Below, one piece after another: positions 1 to 10,910 of a stretch of DNA of 64,000 nt. The stretch is taken from the NCBI RefSeq assembly GCF_030864355.1, contig NC_083395.1:2666001-2730000 (forward strand). The letters run 5' to 3'. A program made the translations under genes and the position numbers. Origin of the DNA: Cutaneotrichosporon cavernicola. Taxonomy: Eukaryota > Basidiomycota > Tremellomycetes > Trichosporonales > Trichosporonaceae. The notes beneath the pieces were generated by a model, which had not been told where the DNA came from, did not search any database, and worked only from the letters and a program-made list of their open reading frames with translations. Every line of letters starts with the position of its first letter. Within the stretch, counting starts at the first letter, position 1.

Positions 1-930
1 CGATGTGATGTGAGTGGTGGATGTGGAGGAGGAGGATGATAATCTAGTTGAAGAGAAGAGTTGATAACCTTGGACAACCACAGAACCAGAGTGGAGCTAG
101 CAACCAAAAGCACAAGAAGGGGTCGGAGGTCATCAGGGGAGTCAGGGTCATGGGGTTAAAAGGAAAGGGTACAAGGACGTGCCTGCTAAGCCTGTACCTG
201 CGTTTGACCCTGACTACCATACTAGTCTGTGGTTCCCTGACGTGTCGGATGGAACTTTAGATCGCAGTTTTGGGAGTTGGACTCGACTAGACCCTACATA
301 TCCTACATCCTCATCCCTGTCAGCCCTACACTCCTGGTCATACATTTCCTTTTGGATTTCTTGTCTTGAAAACGCCACATGAATATGGGTCACGGGTTGC
401 GGAGGATCTGGCAAACTGGGGTACGCAGAGCTTGTTGAGTTTAAGTGATAATGACCTAGATATGTGGGCTGATGGCTGATGGCTGTTTCTGGCTCGGCGA
501 CGGCTGATTGATGTGATGCAGACGAGGAGATGCGACGATAATATCTCGGAGGAAAAGGCAACCGGGCTTACTCGGGTCTTAGTGATTGGGTGAGATGTGA
601 GGTTAGCGAGGCAATGCCACTACTGCGCACTTGTGGCATTGCGCAATTGCGCAGTGTAGGTACGACCCAAAGTCGCAGTGCACTTGGTACTTTGCTTTAC
701 ATTCGGGCTGCAGGCTTGCGTATATTGCGTAGGTAGATGAATATGAGTCAGATGGTACGAGTCTATCCATCCTATCCGTCATCCTGAAACCAGACCACAC
801 TATAGTACCCTTCACTCATGTGTCCCTACACCCCTACACAACCGACACTCACACCAGAGGCCACAAACGTCAACCCAACGTCAGCGGCTTTATATACCCG
901 TGATTGAATTCTTTCCATCTCAGTACAATC
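1..930. other. Intergenic, no supported gene
   Basis: Short overlapping frames only, none with the C/G-ending codon bias of the real genes. A TATA-like stretch (tttatata) lies near 890, about 40 bases before an ATG at 931. The left edge may belong to a neighbouring gene outside the window. Confidence 0.5.
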
Positions 931-1527
931 ATGTTAGACAACGTCAAAGACAACGATAAAGACAGCAGGCACCGAATCGACCCCATTCATCACTTCGCAC
1001 AGTCTTCTCTGTGGCGTGACGCCACCTCGATTCTTGGATCTCGTCAAAAAGGTCCTTCCAGTGCGCTGGTACACCAATTCCAACGCCACTCCGTTTCTGC
1101 GCTTGTTTTTCGAGTGCGCTCCAATGGGGACGTATATTTATACTCGTGGTATGGCTATTTAGGATACCTGAATCGCAGCCGCTCGGCTCGCGAGTGTGGG
1201 AGGAACGTGACGTTTAGGAAACCAAGGCGTTGTCGGGGGAATCTGGGACCTATTGCTTACCAATCCTACATTTTGTATCCTGTATCCTGTATCCTACATC
1301 CTACATCTATGCATGTATCCAGCGTGACCATGTTACTCATGATTATGCGGGAGATCGCGGGAGATCGCTGCTGCGTACAATGTGATCGTGAAAATAGCAG
1401 GCCAGGAGGTTGGGTGAAACACCCGATAACCAGCAGCTCCCATCACTCATCACTCCATCAACCTCCGCAGCACTGTACTCACGTAAGTTGCAAGCTGCGA
1501 CAGAGGTGTCCGCCCATTAATAGGTAG
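931..1527 (+). CDS. Doubtful hypothetical protein
   Basis: An open frame of 198 codons begins at the first ATG after a TATA-like box. It has no recognisable domain, and its second half runs through a tandem tatcctg/tatccta repeat (about 1275-1312). Codon use is not clearly biased, and a competing frame over about 1035-1165 looks equally protein-like. It may be a real promoter followed by a chance frame, or an unrecognised spliced gene. Listed only because of the promoter-like context. Confidence 0.18.
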   Translation: MLDNVKDNDKDSRHRIDPIHHFAQSSLWRDATSILGSRQKGPSSALVHQFQRHSVSALVFRVRSNGDVYLYSWYGYLGYLNRSRSARECGRNVTFRKPRRCRGNLGPIAYQSYILYPVSCILHPTSMHVSSVTMLLMIMREIAGDRCCVQCDRENSRPGGWVKHPITSSSHHSSLHQPPQHCTHVSCKLRQRCPPINR

Positions 1528-3476
1528 TGAAATCGAGTGACTTGAGTTGGCGACTGTGATTGTGACTGTACTAGAACTAGGACCGACTGTGATTGTGACT
1601 GTCTAGGACTAGGACTGCGACTGCGACCGCTCCATGTGCCAGTGCGTCGACACCCCTGCAGCCTGTGCCACGACAGCCACGACACGACAGCCACGACAAA
1701 GCATCATCACAACTACGTCATCATGCAAGTTGTCGACGCGCCTTGCAAACCACTATACTGGTGACTCACCTTTTCGCCACGTGAGTGATAAGGGGAATGA
1801 ATTGTGTGACATCATTCGGAGATTGACAATGACTCCACTTGCATACATGTGGCAGCTGACGTTGATGACGCGCCAACAACTGACACATTCCCCTACCAGA
1901 TGACATCAAAACCCCTTCCCCCCACTGCCCCTTACATAATGCTATCGTTTGAGACTAAGGTGTTGAAGAACAAGGTGTGCCACTGAGGATTGGGTTTGTG
2001 CGTCATGGTGATGAGGTCAAACCTTTCCCCAGAATCAACCCTTTGACTCCCCGGGTGCTTGGCCACTATTGCACTATTGCCCAATCACACAGCTCCACTG
2101 TGGAGGCTGTGACCGATTTGAATTACAACAGTATTACCTCATTACCCCTACTGTAATAGTGGTTAACGCGGTTAGGAGGTAAGCCACTAGACGTGTTGTC
2201 AAACCAGGGTCATGGGATGGCCTTGCACCGCACCAAGTATGAACCAAACCCCAAGCCAACTGGCCGACTGAATCCCGACGTAACCGTTCCTCGTCAGTTC
2301 CAACACGTTATCCACGATCATCCTCTTTCAAACTTGAACAAGACCTTCATCCTTTCCACTCTACACCTTGATCAACATCAACATCAGATACCCTACACTC
2401 ATATCCCCCCTCATTCACCTTTTCTATCCCTATCGCACCTTTTTTCCCCCGTAAACCTCTACACCGCCATCCCCATCCTCGCGCCAAACCGTTAACCGGC
2501 ACGCACCTCACCGCGTCGTCTACGCCAACCCCATCCTCCCTCTCCTCCACGCCGAAACTGCAACTCGGGGCCCGTGCACGACCCTCTGTAACCCCATCAT
2601 CCTTGGCTCCCTAGTTTCAGCTTTGTCGCTAGCAAACTGGAAAACTGGGCCGCCAAACACAGACATTTCTCCTTCCTCCAAGGTACCCAAGCAATGTCCG
2701 ATCAGAGCTCGTTTGCCCGATCCCGTCAAGACCATCCAACTCTCGCTCAACTCAACACTTCTCCTCAGAGTAAGTCGCACTCCATGCCCATCATCCGTGT
2801 TCCGACGTGTACTCCTCCCACCGTGCATAGCATCTCGCGCCTTGTATGCGCCATTTGTGCTTGTCGCTCCCTCCCAACCCCACATTGCGGAACCCTCATT
2901 CCCCCAGTGTGGGGAGGGCCTTGGTAATGACCACTTTTGTTATTATTCGCTTCCTACAGCGACCATCATGATGCCCCACCCAGCAATGTACTGTGCTCAC
3001 ACAACGCAGCCCTCTCGTCGCCAGCCATGGCCAGCTCGTAAGTCTGAACAACAAGTTGTCAAGGATGTGTCAAGGAAGCAAAGGTTGTTCCGGCATCTGA
3101 TCGGTTCCCCCCAGTTTATGATGCCCGGATGCTCAAAGGCGAGCTCGGTATCGGGACTGCGTCGCTCAAAGCTCAAGTGGTATTATTATCGAACCCATGG
3201 CGGCACAGACCACCTTGTTTTGTCCTCGTCTTCTCCGTTTCCCTTTTCCCCTCTACACCACCGATCACCATCCTGTGCTTGGTCACCGCCTGCTTCCACG
3301 CCTCGCCTTCCTTTCACAACACATACCTCCATCCTCAACAATCGCTTGTCCACAAAAACTGACACAGGTCATCCACTTGAATATCATCTCTACACGTCGT
3401 GTACACTCTCATCTGAATGTCGGGATTGCGTTTTGCTTTCTGCTGCTCCAAACATCACTTCGACTCCCCTTACAAC
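1528..3476. other. Intergenic / 5' region of the PP2C gene
   Basis: Contains imperfect repeats of gactgtgattgtgactgt (about 1550-1630) and long pyrimidine-rich tracts toward the 3' end, common upstream of genes here. ATG-headed short exons with GTAAGT donors (near 2694-2768 and 2968-3038) could be 5' leader exons of the following phosphatase, but none can be joined with confidence. Confidence 0.4.
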
Positions 3477-5118
3477 ATGCGCTCATCACCTCCACAAAAA
3501 CCAACACCACCTTCACCAACCAGTTCAATCGCGTCTCCGCCAGTTACGGTGACCACACCGTCCTCCATAGCCTCGGATGACTCTCCTCTCCCAGAGTTCA
3601 AGCGGCCTAGCGCCAGTGCCATCACGGACAGCCCCAACGCGCGCTCCAAAAGTGTGACTGTGGCCGACGGGCAGGAGACTTATGGCGTGAGTTCTTCCTT
3701 CCTTTCCTCTTTATCCCTTGCGCATGTCACCGCCCTTCACCGACACTATCTGACACGTTCCAGGTCCTCAATCGCCACCCTGCCGTAAAAAATGACACAC
3801 CGCCGTTAGTCGAAGAGAAGGTTGTCAAGCTGCCCACGTTCCGCGTCGGTGTGAGCGAGGACCGCAACAAGCGGTGCCGTCGCACGATGGAGGACGCTCA
3901 CAGCTTTGTTTACGATTACGCCGGCATCCGCGGCCAGGGCTACTTTGCTGTGTTCGAGTGAGTGTGATGCACGCAATGCGACTGACGCCCAGTGGTCATG
4001 CTGGCAAACACGCTGCCGAGTGGTGCGGGCAGAACTTCCACGAGTACCTCCTAGACGCCCTCTTGACGTATCCCGACGAGCCTATTCCAGAGCTGCTCAA
4101 CAAGACATTCCTCGTTGTCGACAGCCGTCTCACCCACCTCGCTTACCGGAGCAGGACCCACTCTGGCTGCACCGCCGTAGTCGCCTTCCTCCGCATGGAG
4201 CACGACACGCCCAAGGGAAGGAAGGGCTTCACGAACCCCTCGTTATCGACTCGCGGGTTAATGGAGGGTCGCGGTGAGGAAGAGTTGGAAGCGGAGACAA
4301 GCGGTAACATGCCTTCGCGCCGTTCGTCCATGGGAGCGGGTTCCTCTGGTGGCATTGGTGGCGCGGCGTCGCCATCGCACGAGCAGAGCCTGCGTAGGAA
4401 GATGTCGGGGCGCCGCATTCGTGACTTTGTTCGCGGCTTGACGGGAAGCCACAAGGCTGACGACTCGGCTGTGGATGATGACGAAGCATCTGATATCGGC
4501 CGTGACTTTGAGACGATGGACCCGGTTAGCGAGACTGGGGCTCGTCGTGTACTGTATCTTGCGAATGTTGGCGATGCGCGCGCTGTCATCTGGTGAGTGA
4601 CATTCGCTGTGCTCGACTTACACATAGCCGCGGCGGTGGCAAGGCTGTGCGATTGACGTATGACCACAAGGGAAGTGACCCTCAAGAAGCCAAGCGTATC
4701 ACAGATGCTGGCGGTTTTGTCATGAATAACCGCGTCAATGGTGAGCTGCATTATCGGCATGGTCGGCTGACAGACAGGTGTGCTGGCTGTGACGCGGTCG
4801 CTTGGTGACGCATCCATGAAGGAGTTTGTTGTCGGGTCTCCATACACGACGGAGACTGTTCTGGACGACGATGACGAATTCCTGATTGTTGCTTGCGATG
4901 GGGTGAGTGGATTTTGAAGCGTTTTCATTCTGTCCATGCCACTGGACGTGACGTGCTGACAGCAGCTGTGGGACGTGTGTGAGGATCAGGACGCGGTCGA
5001 TCTGGTGCGTGGTGTCGAGGACCCACAAGAGGCGTCCAAGAAGCTGCTGGAGCACGCGCTGGGCAACTACTCGACTGACAACTTGAGTGTCATGGTGATC
5101 CGGCTCTCGTCCAAGTAG
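3477..5118 (+). CDS. PP2C-type serine/threonine phosphatase
   Basis: Metal-dependent (Mg/Mn) protein phosphatase of the PPM/PP2C family, probably cytosolic or nuclear. Exons 3477-3686, 3764-3957, 3993-4592, 4628-4740, 4778-4902 and 4966-5118 join in phase. Family motifs are in order: [15 protein letters not shown] (split by intron 2), [36 protein letters not shown] and [14 protein letters not shown]. The aspartates that bind the metal pair are all present. A Ser/Gly-rich insert of roughly 100 residues sits between the SGCTA and NVGDAR motifs (4230-4540), longer than in a minimal PP2C. It resembles Ptc1-type enzymes, which damp MAP-kinase signalling, but paralogue identity is inference. The start was taken at the ATG leading into a Ser/Pro-rich N-terminus; upstream ATG 3417 is in frame and also possible. 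Confidence 0.9.
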
Positions 5119-5516
5119 ACTTGTGTCGTTGTATTGCTATAGGTTGGTAGAATGTATAGCATCTCGGAGACTTTGGGATAGCTGTGCTGGTGTGGCATTC
5201 AGGTTGTCACTGACACTCGGCTAATTGGCTAAAGAACATGTGATAGCCCTGAGTGGAGTTGCGGCGCCGCCATCGGTTCCCACCTCCACTCTTCGTCACC
5301 TTGGAACCTCTCGGCCTGTACCTGTTACCCCACATTAGTTGGAATCTCGCGTTTGAAGACAATCAATAATCGACTCAGTCATCCTCTGGCTTATACGGTA
5401 TGAAGGGTGATGACACCCAATCCAACCGTGTATGATAGTATATCCTCAATCGTCATGTATTACGATTACCATCCTCACATCTAACCATTCACAACCCCAC
5501 CTTCTTCCTCATCACT
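5119..5516. other. Intergenic between PP2C and glycosyltransferase genes
   Basis: Nothing coding seen. It should hold the PP2C terminator and the glycosyltransferase promoter. The last 80 bases are C/T rich. Confidence 0.5.
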
Positions 5517-8500
5517 ATGCGGGACAAGTCCTCCAAGTCCTCCAAGTCCTCCGAGTCCTCCGAGTCCGCAGAGTCCCCAGAGTCCTCCCAGCTCAACCTC
5601 ACTCCAACCCTCGCCACCAGCATCCCATCACCCTCCCTCTTCCCCTCCGACCCAACCCCATCTGGCACATCTGGCCTACCACCCCTCTCCTCCCCAACCC
5701 TCGCAGCAGCATTCCCAACCCCGCCACCGAGGGACGATAGGACCGCCGAGCTCCACACTCCCACCTCTGTCGATTCCTTTTCTCCTGTCCCCGACGATCC
5801 CCCTCCCAACGATCCTCCTACTTCCCCCCTCCCCCCCAAAACCCATTCCCTCCCTCATACCCCCCTCCCCCCCAAAACCCATTCCTTCCCTACTGCCCCC
5901 CTCCCCGCCAGAGCCAACTCCCTCCCTCCCTCCTCCCACCCAAACGCATTCAGGTTTCCAGCCCCGCAGCTACGATGTGCGAGCACGTCTCTGCTCGTTG
6001 ATACTGGGGCGGCGCCGCCTAGCTATGCCGCGGTCACGTCGGAGCGCGATGTTGGCGATGTTCGTGAGTGCTTGCAAACAAACTAGCTCTTCTCACCCAT
6101 CACCTCACCTCCCCCTAACGCCTAACGTCCCCATATCCCCGTCCCTCACAGAACCCCTCCTTCCTTCCTTCCTCCTCCTCGCCTCCTCCTCCTCCTCCTC
6201 GCCTCCTCCTCCTCCTCCTCACTCTCTTCCTCACCCTTCCCCCCCCTCTCTATTTCCCCTGACACCAGCCTATGACCCAGCAGCGGATACACACTGGGCA
6301 ACGCGCGTCAATGCCGAAGGACGTATTGACGTCGACGTCGACCTCGCGTCGGTCCCAACCGTCCCACCAAGCGAGTACGACGGTGGACTAGACGTCGACA
6401 CGCTGCGATCAGACGAATGTCCACCCCTCAACATCGTCATTTTCATCGTCGGCTCACGCGGCGACGTGCAGCCGTACCTCGCTCTCGCCCTTGAACTGAT
6501 CCGCACCCGAGGACACCGCGTGCGACTCGCCACACACGCCATCTTCGCCGACCTCGTCAAGCAAACTACGGTCCGGCTGGCTGGCCTCACAGACGAGAAC
6601 GGCACCCCCTTGACCAGCAAGCTCGAACACTTTGACATCGGCGGGAGCCCCGAAGAACTCATGAGCTACATGGTGCGCAATCCTGGCCTCGTGCCGGGCA
6701 TTACCGCGCTCGCGAGCGGCGATATTCGTCGCAAACGCCGCATGGTCAAGGAGATGCTTGTAGGGTGCTACCTCTCCTGTTTCACCCCAAACCAGCATGG
6801 GGAGCCGTTCGCGGCCGATGCGATCATCAGCAACCCGCCTTCGTTTGCACACATCCACGTCTCAGAGGCACTGGGCATCCCCCTCATCATGTCTTTCAGT
6901 GAGTCCTTCCCTATTCTGACTAACCCCAGCTATGCCATGGACGCCGACCACCGCCTTCCCTCACCCATTAGTGGCGGCCAAGAGCAGCTCACCCGACCAC
7001 AAACTCAACAACTACGCATCCTTCCTCCTCGCCGACGCACTCATGTGGCAAGGTCTTGGGGACCTCATCAACCACTTCCGCTACTCGATCCTCGGGTTGC
7101 GGCCCCTCTCGCACATGGCCGGCCCACTAACCCTCCAGCGACTCCAGATTCCGTTCACATATGCTTGGAGCGAGCACCTCCTCCCGAAGCCTGCTGACTG
7201 GAAGGGTAATATGGGTAGGTCAATCGCGCAGCAGACCTAACGGCAGACGTGGTCGGGTTCTATACGATGGACAGCGACACGCGATTCACGCCCGACGCCG
7301 CGCTCGCAAAGTTCCTCGCGGCTGGCGAGCCTCCCGTGTACTTCGGGTCAGCTACCGTCCTCTGACACCAACTGACACCAGCTTCGGCTCTGTTGTTGTT
7401 GACAAGCCTGACCAGTTGACCAGTATGCTGCCCTGCGATAGCGCTGACGCAGACATCATCCTCAACGCCGTTGAGCGTACAGGGATCCGCGCAGTCGTGA
7501 GCGCCGGCTGGGCCGAGCTGGGCGCTGGGGACGATATCCCCAGCTCGGTCTTCATAATCAAAGGCAATGTTCCGCACGACTGGCTATTCGCCGAGGGTCG
7601 TGTCGCGGCAGTGTGTCACCACGGAGGCGCGGGGACTACTGCCGCGGGGTTGCGCCTTGGCGTGCCGACCATTGTCGTCCCGTTCTTTGGCGACCAGTGG
7701 TGAGTTGGCGGGGCTGCGTGGTTTAACCTTTCGTTTCAGCGTTGCTCATACATCATCGAAGCTGACTGCAGGTTCTGGGGCAATGCGGTGTATCACGCGG
7801 GCGCAGGGCCAGAGCCGATCCCCTACACCGAGCTCACTGTTGGCCGACTCGTTGCTGGTCTCGAGGTGGCGCTGGCACCAGCAACGTTAGAGGCCGCGCG
7901 TAAGATGGGGGAGCAGATCAGCGTGGAGGACGGCGTCTCAGACGGCGTGCGCAGCTTCCACCGTCACCTCCCGCTGCTGAATATGCGGTGAGCTCTTTGT
8001 TGTGTTGCTTAGCTGACATCAGCTGCAATGTCGACGAGTTGCAGGTTGCCGTATGGTGGTCCGAAGCCATGGACGCACGCCTTAGCGCCCGCGTGGCGGC
8101 TGTGCTGGTCGAAGAGCGCATCCTTGCGTGGCGCGACCTGGTCCCACATCGTAAATTCTTCTCTACCGAGACTTTGCACGCGAGCTGACATCAGGTCCCG
8201 TCGATCACGACTCATTGCGACACTACACGGACCCGTTCGCGAGCTTCGGGCAGAGCGTTCTCAACCTGGGCGCAGTGAGCATGGGGAGCGCCAGTGAGCT
8301 GTTCTACGCCCCTGCACGAGGGCTGGGCGGCCTTGTATGGGGGGTTCCCAAGGGTGAGCTAGTCGCACCTCAGAGCAAGCTCAACCCAGCCTCTTTCGAC
8401 GTCGTCTCGTCTTTCCACGAAGGTTTGGAGAATGTCCCGGGCATTTTGGGGGGACAAACACGGCGCCGTGGTAAGGTTGACTCCCTCACAACGGGCGTAC

Positions 8501-9538
8501 AGGAGGGTGCGAAGGGGCTCGCGTACGGCATTTTCGACGGGATCACGGGACTTGTAACTGAGCCGTATCGCGGAGCGAAGAGTGGCGGCGTTGACGGGTT
8601 TGTCAAAGGGGCGTGGAATGGAGGTGAGTCGTGTGAACGCATCAGTGCAGCTTTCTTGTCAACCCCAGAACCTGACGGCAGTCGTCTCGCTCGGCCCACG
8701 CCTCGCAGGTGCTGGTCTCGGTCTCGTTGTCCACCCTACAACAGGCGCCTTCCGCGGTCTGCGCACACGCCTAGGCATGGCAGGGTTGCTGGAGCAGAGT
8801 GTAATGTACAGCCCGCGCCAGGCGGCGAGCCACAAGGCGGCGCTCGGTGTGAGCAAGGCCGAGCGCGCCGAGATCATCACCGCATGGGCGCGCCTTTGCT
8901 CCCCTACTGCAACTGATATGCGGCGGGCCGAGCACGAGGCGCGTCGCGCCGCGAACGAGCGCCGCCTCCTCACGAGTGATCCCCAGACGCCGTCCATGAG
9001 CAAGACGCAGGTCGGGTCGAAACTGAGCAAGGGTCTGCGGAACAACAGCCTTCTACGAAGGAAGAAACGACAGGGTTCAGTGTCCTCGGTTTTGTCTATG
9101 TCGCCCTCAGGTCGTACTTCGCCGACTGCCGGGCCATCAAGGGAGGACAAAACGAATACGTTCACTACCGTCAGCTCTCCTAGTCGAGAAAAGGACCCGC
9201 GCTGGCGCGAGGTACACGACACGCTCACCCTGCCGGGCTATAAAAGGGACGTACTGGAGGCGACCGGGGGGCCGAGCGGCACTTTTCCACTCGATATAGG
9301 GCTTAGACGGCCGTTATTACGATGGGGGACGGGTGTGAGCTTTGCGAGTACGAGCACGGCGGACGTCGCGCAGGCTGGGATCGAGCGGTGGGATACGCAG
9401 TCGATCGATTCGGCAGCAACCACCACCACAAGAGGGACGACTACTGCGGACTCGGCGTCCCAGACGTCCGAGATCGAGCGGCGCAAGCGGTTCTGGCACA
9501 AGGGGAAGGGGAAGGGGAAGGGTAGGAGCCGCAATTAA
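5517..9538 (+). CDS. UDP-glycosyltransferase (sterol glucosyltransferase-like) with Vps13/Atg2-like tail
   Basis: Predicted GT1/GT28-type glycosyltransferase moving a sugar from a UDP-sugar to a lipid such as a sterol. Nine exons: 5517-6063, 6269-6898, 6930-7214, 7247-7346, 7382-7699, 7772-7987, 8023-8150, 8195-8623, 8682-9538; about 1169 aa. Residues 1-230 are low complexity (Ser/Glu, then Pro/Leu repeats). The catalytic half starts near 235 with NIVIFIVGSRGDVQPYLAL, continues with FTMPWTPTTAFPHPL, and carries the donor-site signature HHGGAGTTAAGLRLGVP near 600. Unlike Atg26/Ugt51 I see no GRAM or PH domain. Near residue 855 is GITGLVTEPYRGAKSGG followed by GFVKGAWNG, then VVHPTTGAFRG, the pattern of the Vps13/Atg2 C-terminal membrane-binding segment. 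The second exon could also start at 6152 (same frame, adds 39 Ser/Pro residues); the CTGAC before 6269 favours the shorter form. Confidence 0.88.
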
Positions 9539-9719
9539 CCAGGTTCTTGGTTTAGGTTTAGCATCAGGTTAGTAATGGAGACGGTACACATGTCAGCTCC
9601 TCGCACACAGGACGAGCGCAGAGCACACGCTCTCTTTATCGCTCCATACATCATGCATACATACATTAGTGGGTGTGGGTGTGTTCTCTCCTTCGTCATC
9701 AGCTCCCTCCTCCGTCAGC

Positions 9720-10723
9720 TCACTTGCCCGCCTTGACGACGGGGTCTGGACGCGGCTTTCCGCGGTGCGTAGCGCCAGGCGCGTTGCCGGCTTGCTCACG
9801 ACACGGCGGAGGAATGGGCGTGTTGGGGCTGATGGGCGGTAGGATGGTCCGCCCGACAGGCCAGTAGCGCGCGTGGTTCTCGAAGAAATCTTGCCAGCCC
9901 TGCAGCGCCTGGTGTTAGCTCAGGACCGATGGCGGCTCACCTTGAGCTCGGCCTCGTTCAGGCCGCGCAAGTCGTGTGTGAGATGAGTCTCGAAGCACCC
10001 AGTGACGAATGCGCGGGAAGCGTCGCGTCCGGCCCTGCTGTTAGTTCTCCCTCAGTTCTTCATCCCTCACATCATATTATACGACCCTCCGCGCCCATAA
10101 ATCCTCCTGTTCGCCGAGACATCGTAAACCTTTCCCCCGATGGAGAGATACACGGGCTTCTTATTGTCGGAACCATCAAACTCCGCCAGCTCACGGAGTG
10201 TGAACTGGGCCCCCTCCGAAATAAAGGGATTCATGTGGTGTCGCCATATCTTTCGGGCGTAGGGTCGCACCGTATCCTCAAGCCCGAAATGGTACGTCCC
10301 CGTGAGGAAGTGTGAGAGGGCTGGGATGAAGAGGGCTAAGAGGAAGAGCTTGCTGAAGAAGCTGGACCAGGATGCGGGTGGTGCGGCTTCGCGTTCGGCC
10401 CGCTTACGCGCTCGCTCGGCGCGCGCGCGCTGGTCCGCTAGGATGGCGCGATTAGCGGGCTTGCCCGAGACGCGGCGGCCGTGGCTGGTGTCAGATAGAG
10501 ATACGGACTCCAAAGCTGTGAAGGAAAGGGCTGGGACCAGATATGGAGGAAGCCAGAAGAAGGAAGACACTCACACATCCGACACGGTGTCGTAGACCGG
10601 CTCGCCGCCAGTTCCCGGTCGCGAACGCTCGCGCACTGCGTTAGCTTGGTCGACGATAGACGTACTTCCCGGAACGGTGTGCGCTGGATGGTCGGTATAC
10701 ACGTCCTGGCTAGCCTTGCTCAT
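9720..10723 (-). CDS. Cytochrome b5-like heme/steroid-binding (MAPR family) protein
   Basis: Membrane-associated progesterone-receptor/Dap1-type protein of 281 aa; such proteins bind heme and support cytochrome P450 sterol enzymes at the ER. Exons (minus): 10723-10575, 10484-10071, 10034-9941 and 9908-9720, all joining in phase, with CTGAC- or CTAAC-type branch sites. A hydrophobic segment (about residues 85-105, FFSKLFLLALFIPALSHF) precedes the b5-like fold: FTLRELAEFDGSD, PVYLSIGGKVYDVSANRRIY, then AGRDASRAFVTGCF across intron 2. YWPVGR closes the domain and a Pro-rich tail follows. The unspliced frame ends right after YNMM, so splicing is needed to recover the GRDASRAF motif. It is divergent from the next gene, which shares a 187-bp promoter. 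Confidence 0.85.
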
Positions 10724-10910
10724 GGTGATGTTGTATGTATGAAGGAGGATTAGAAGTTGATGGAGCAGCGGAATTATGACGTGCTACCCATCCACCAATC
10801 GGCCTCCACCGTGTCACCTCCACCGGCGTGGAATACCCGTAGCCTTACCGCGTCGCCTTCGTAATCGACCCAAAGCCAGCCCACACCATCCCTCTTCTTC
10901 CCATCCCATC
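10724..10910. promoter_or_regulatory. Shared divergent promoter
   Basis: The 187-bp gap separates the start codons of the MAPR gene (minus) and the acyl-CoA-synthetase-like gene (plus), so both promoters must lie here or overlap the coding ends. The divergent pair could be co-regulated in lipid metabolism; this is inference from position only. Confidence 0.4.

Noticed and set aside
2623..3552. 309-codon plus-strand frame upstream of the PP2C gene
   Set aside because: Pro/Ser/His-rich composition typical of C/T-rich promoter DNA; overlaps the PP2C start in another frame.
8661..8681. Acceptor at 8668 for the glycosyltransferase (ccccag)
   Set aside because: It leads to an early stop out of the conserved frame; the next AG at 8680-8681, after a CTGAC, restores VVSLGPRLAG.
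10776..10910. Extension of the acyl-CoA-synthetase-like protein upstream to 10776
   Set aside because: Would remove the N-terminal membrane anchor position and use an upstream start within the shared promoter; the ATG at 10911 has a good context.
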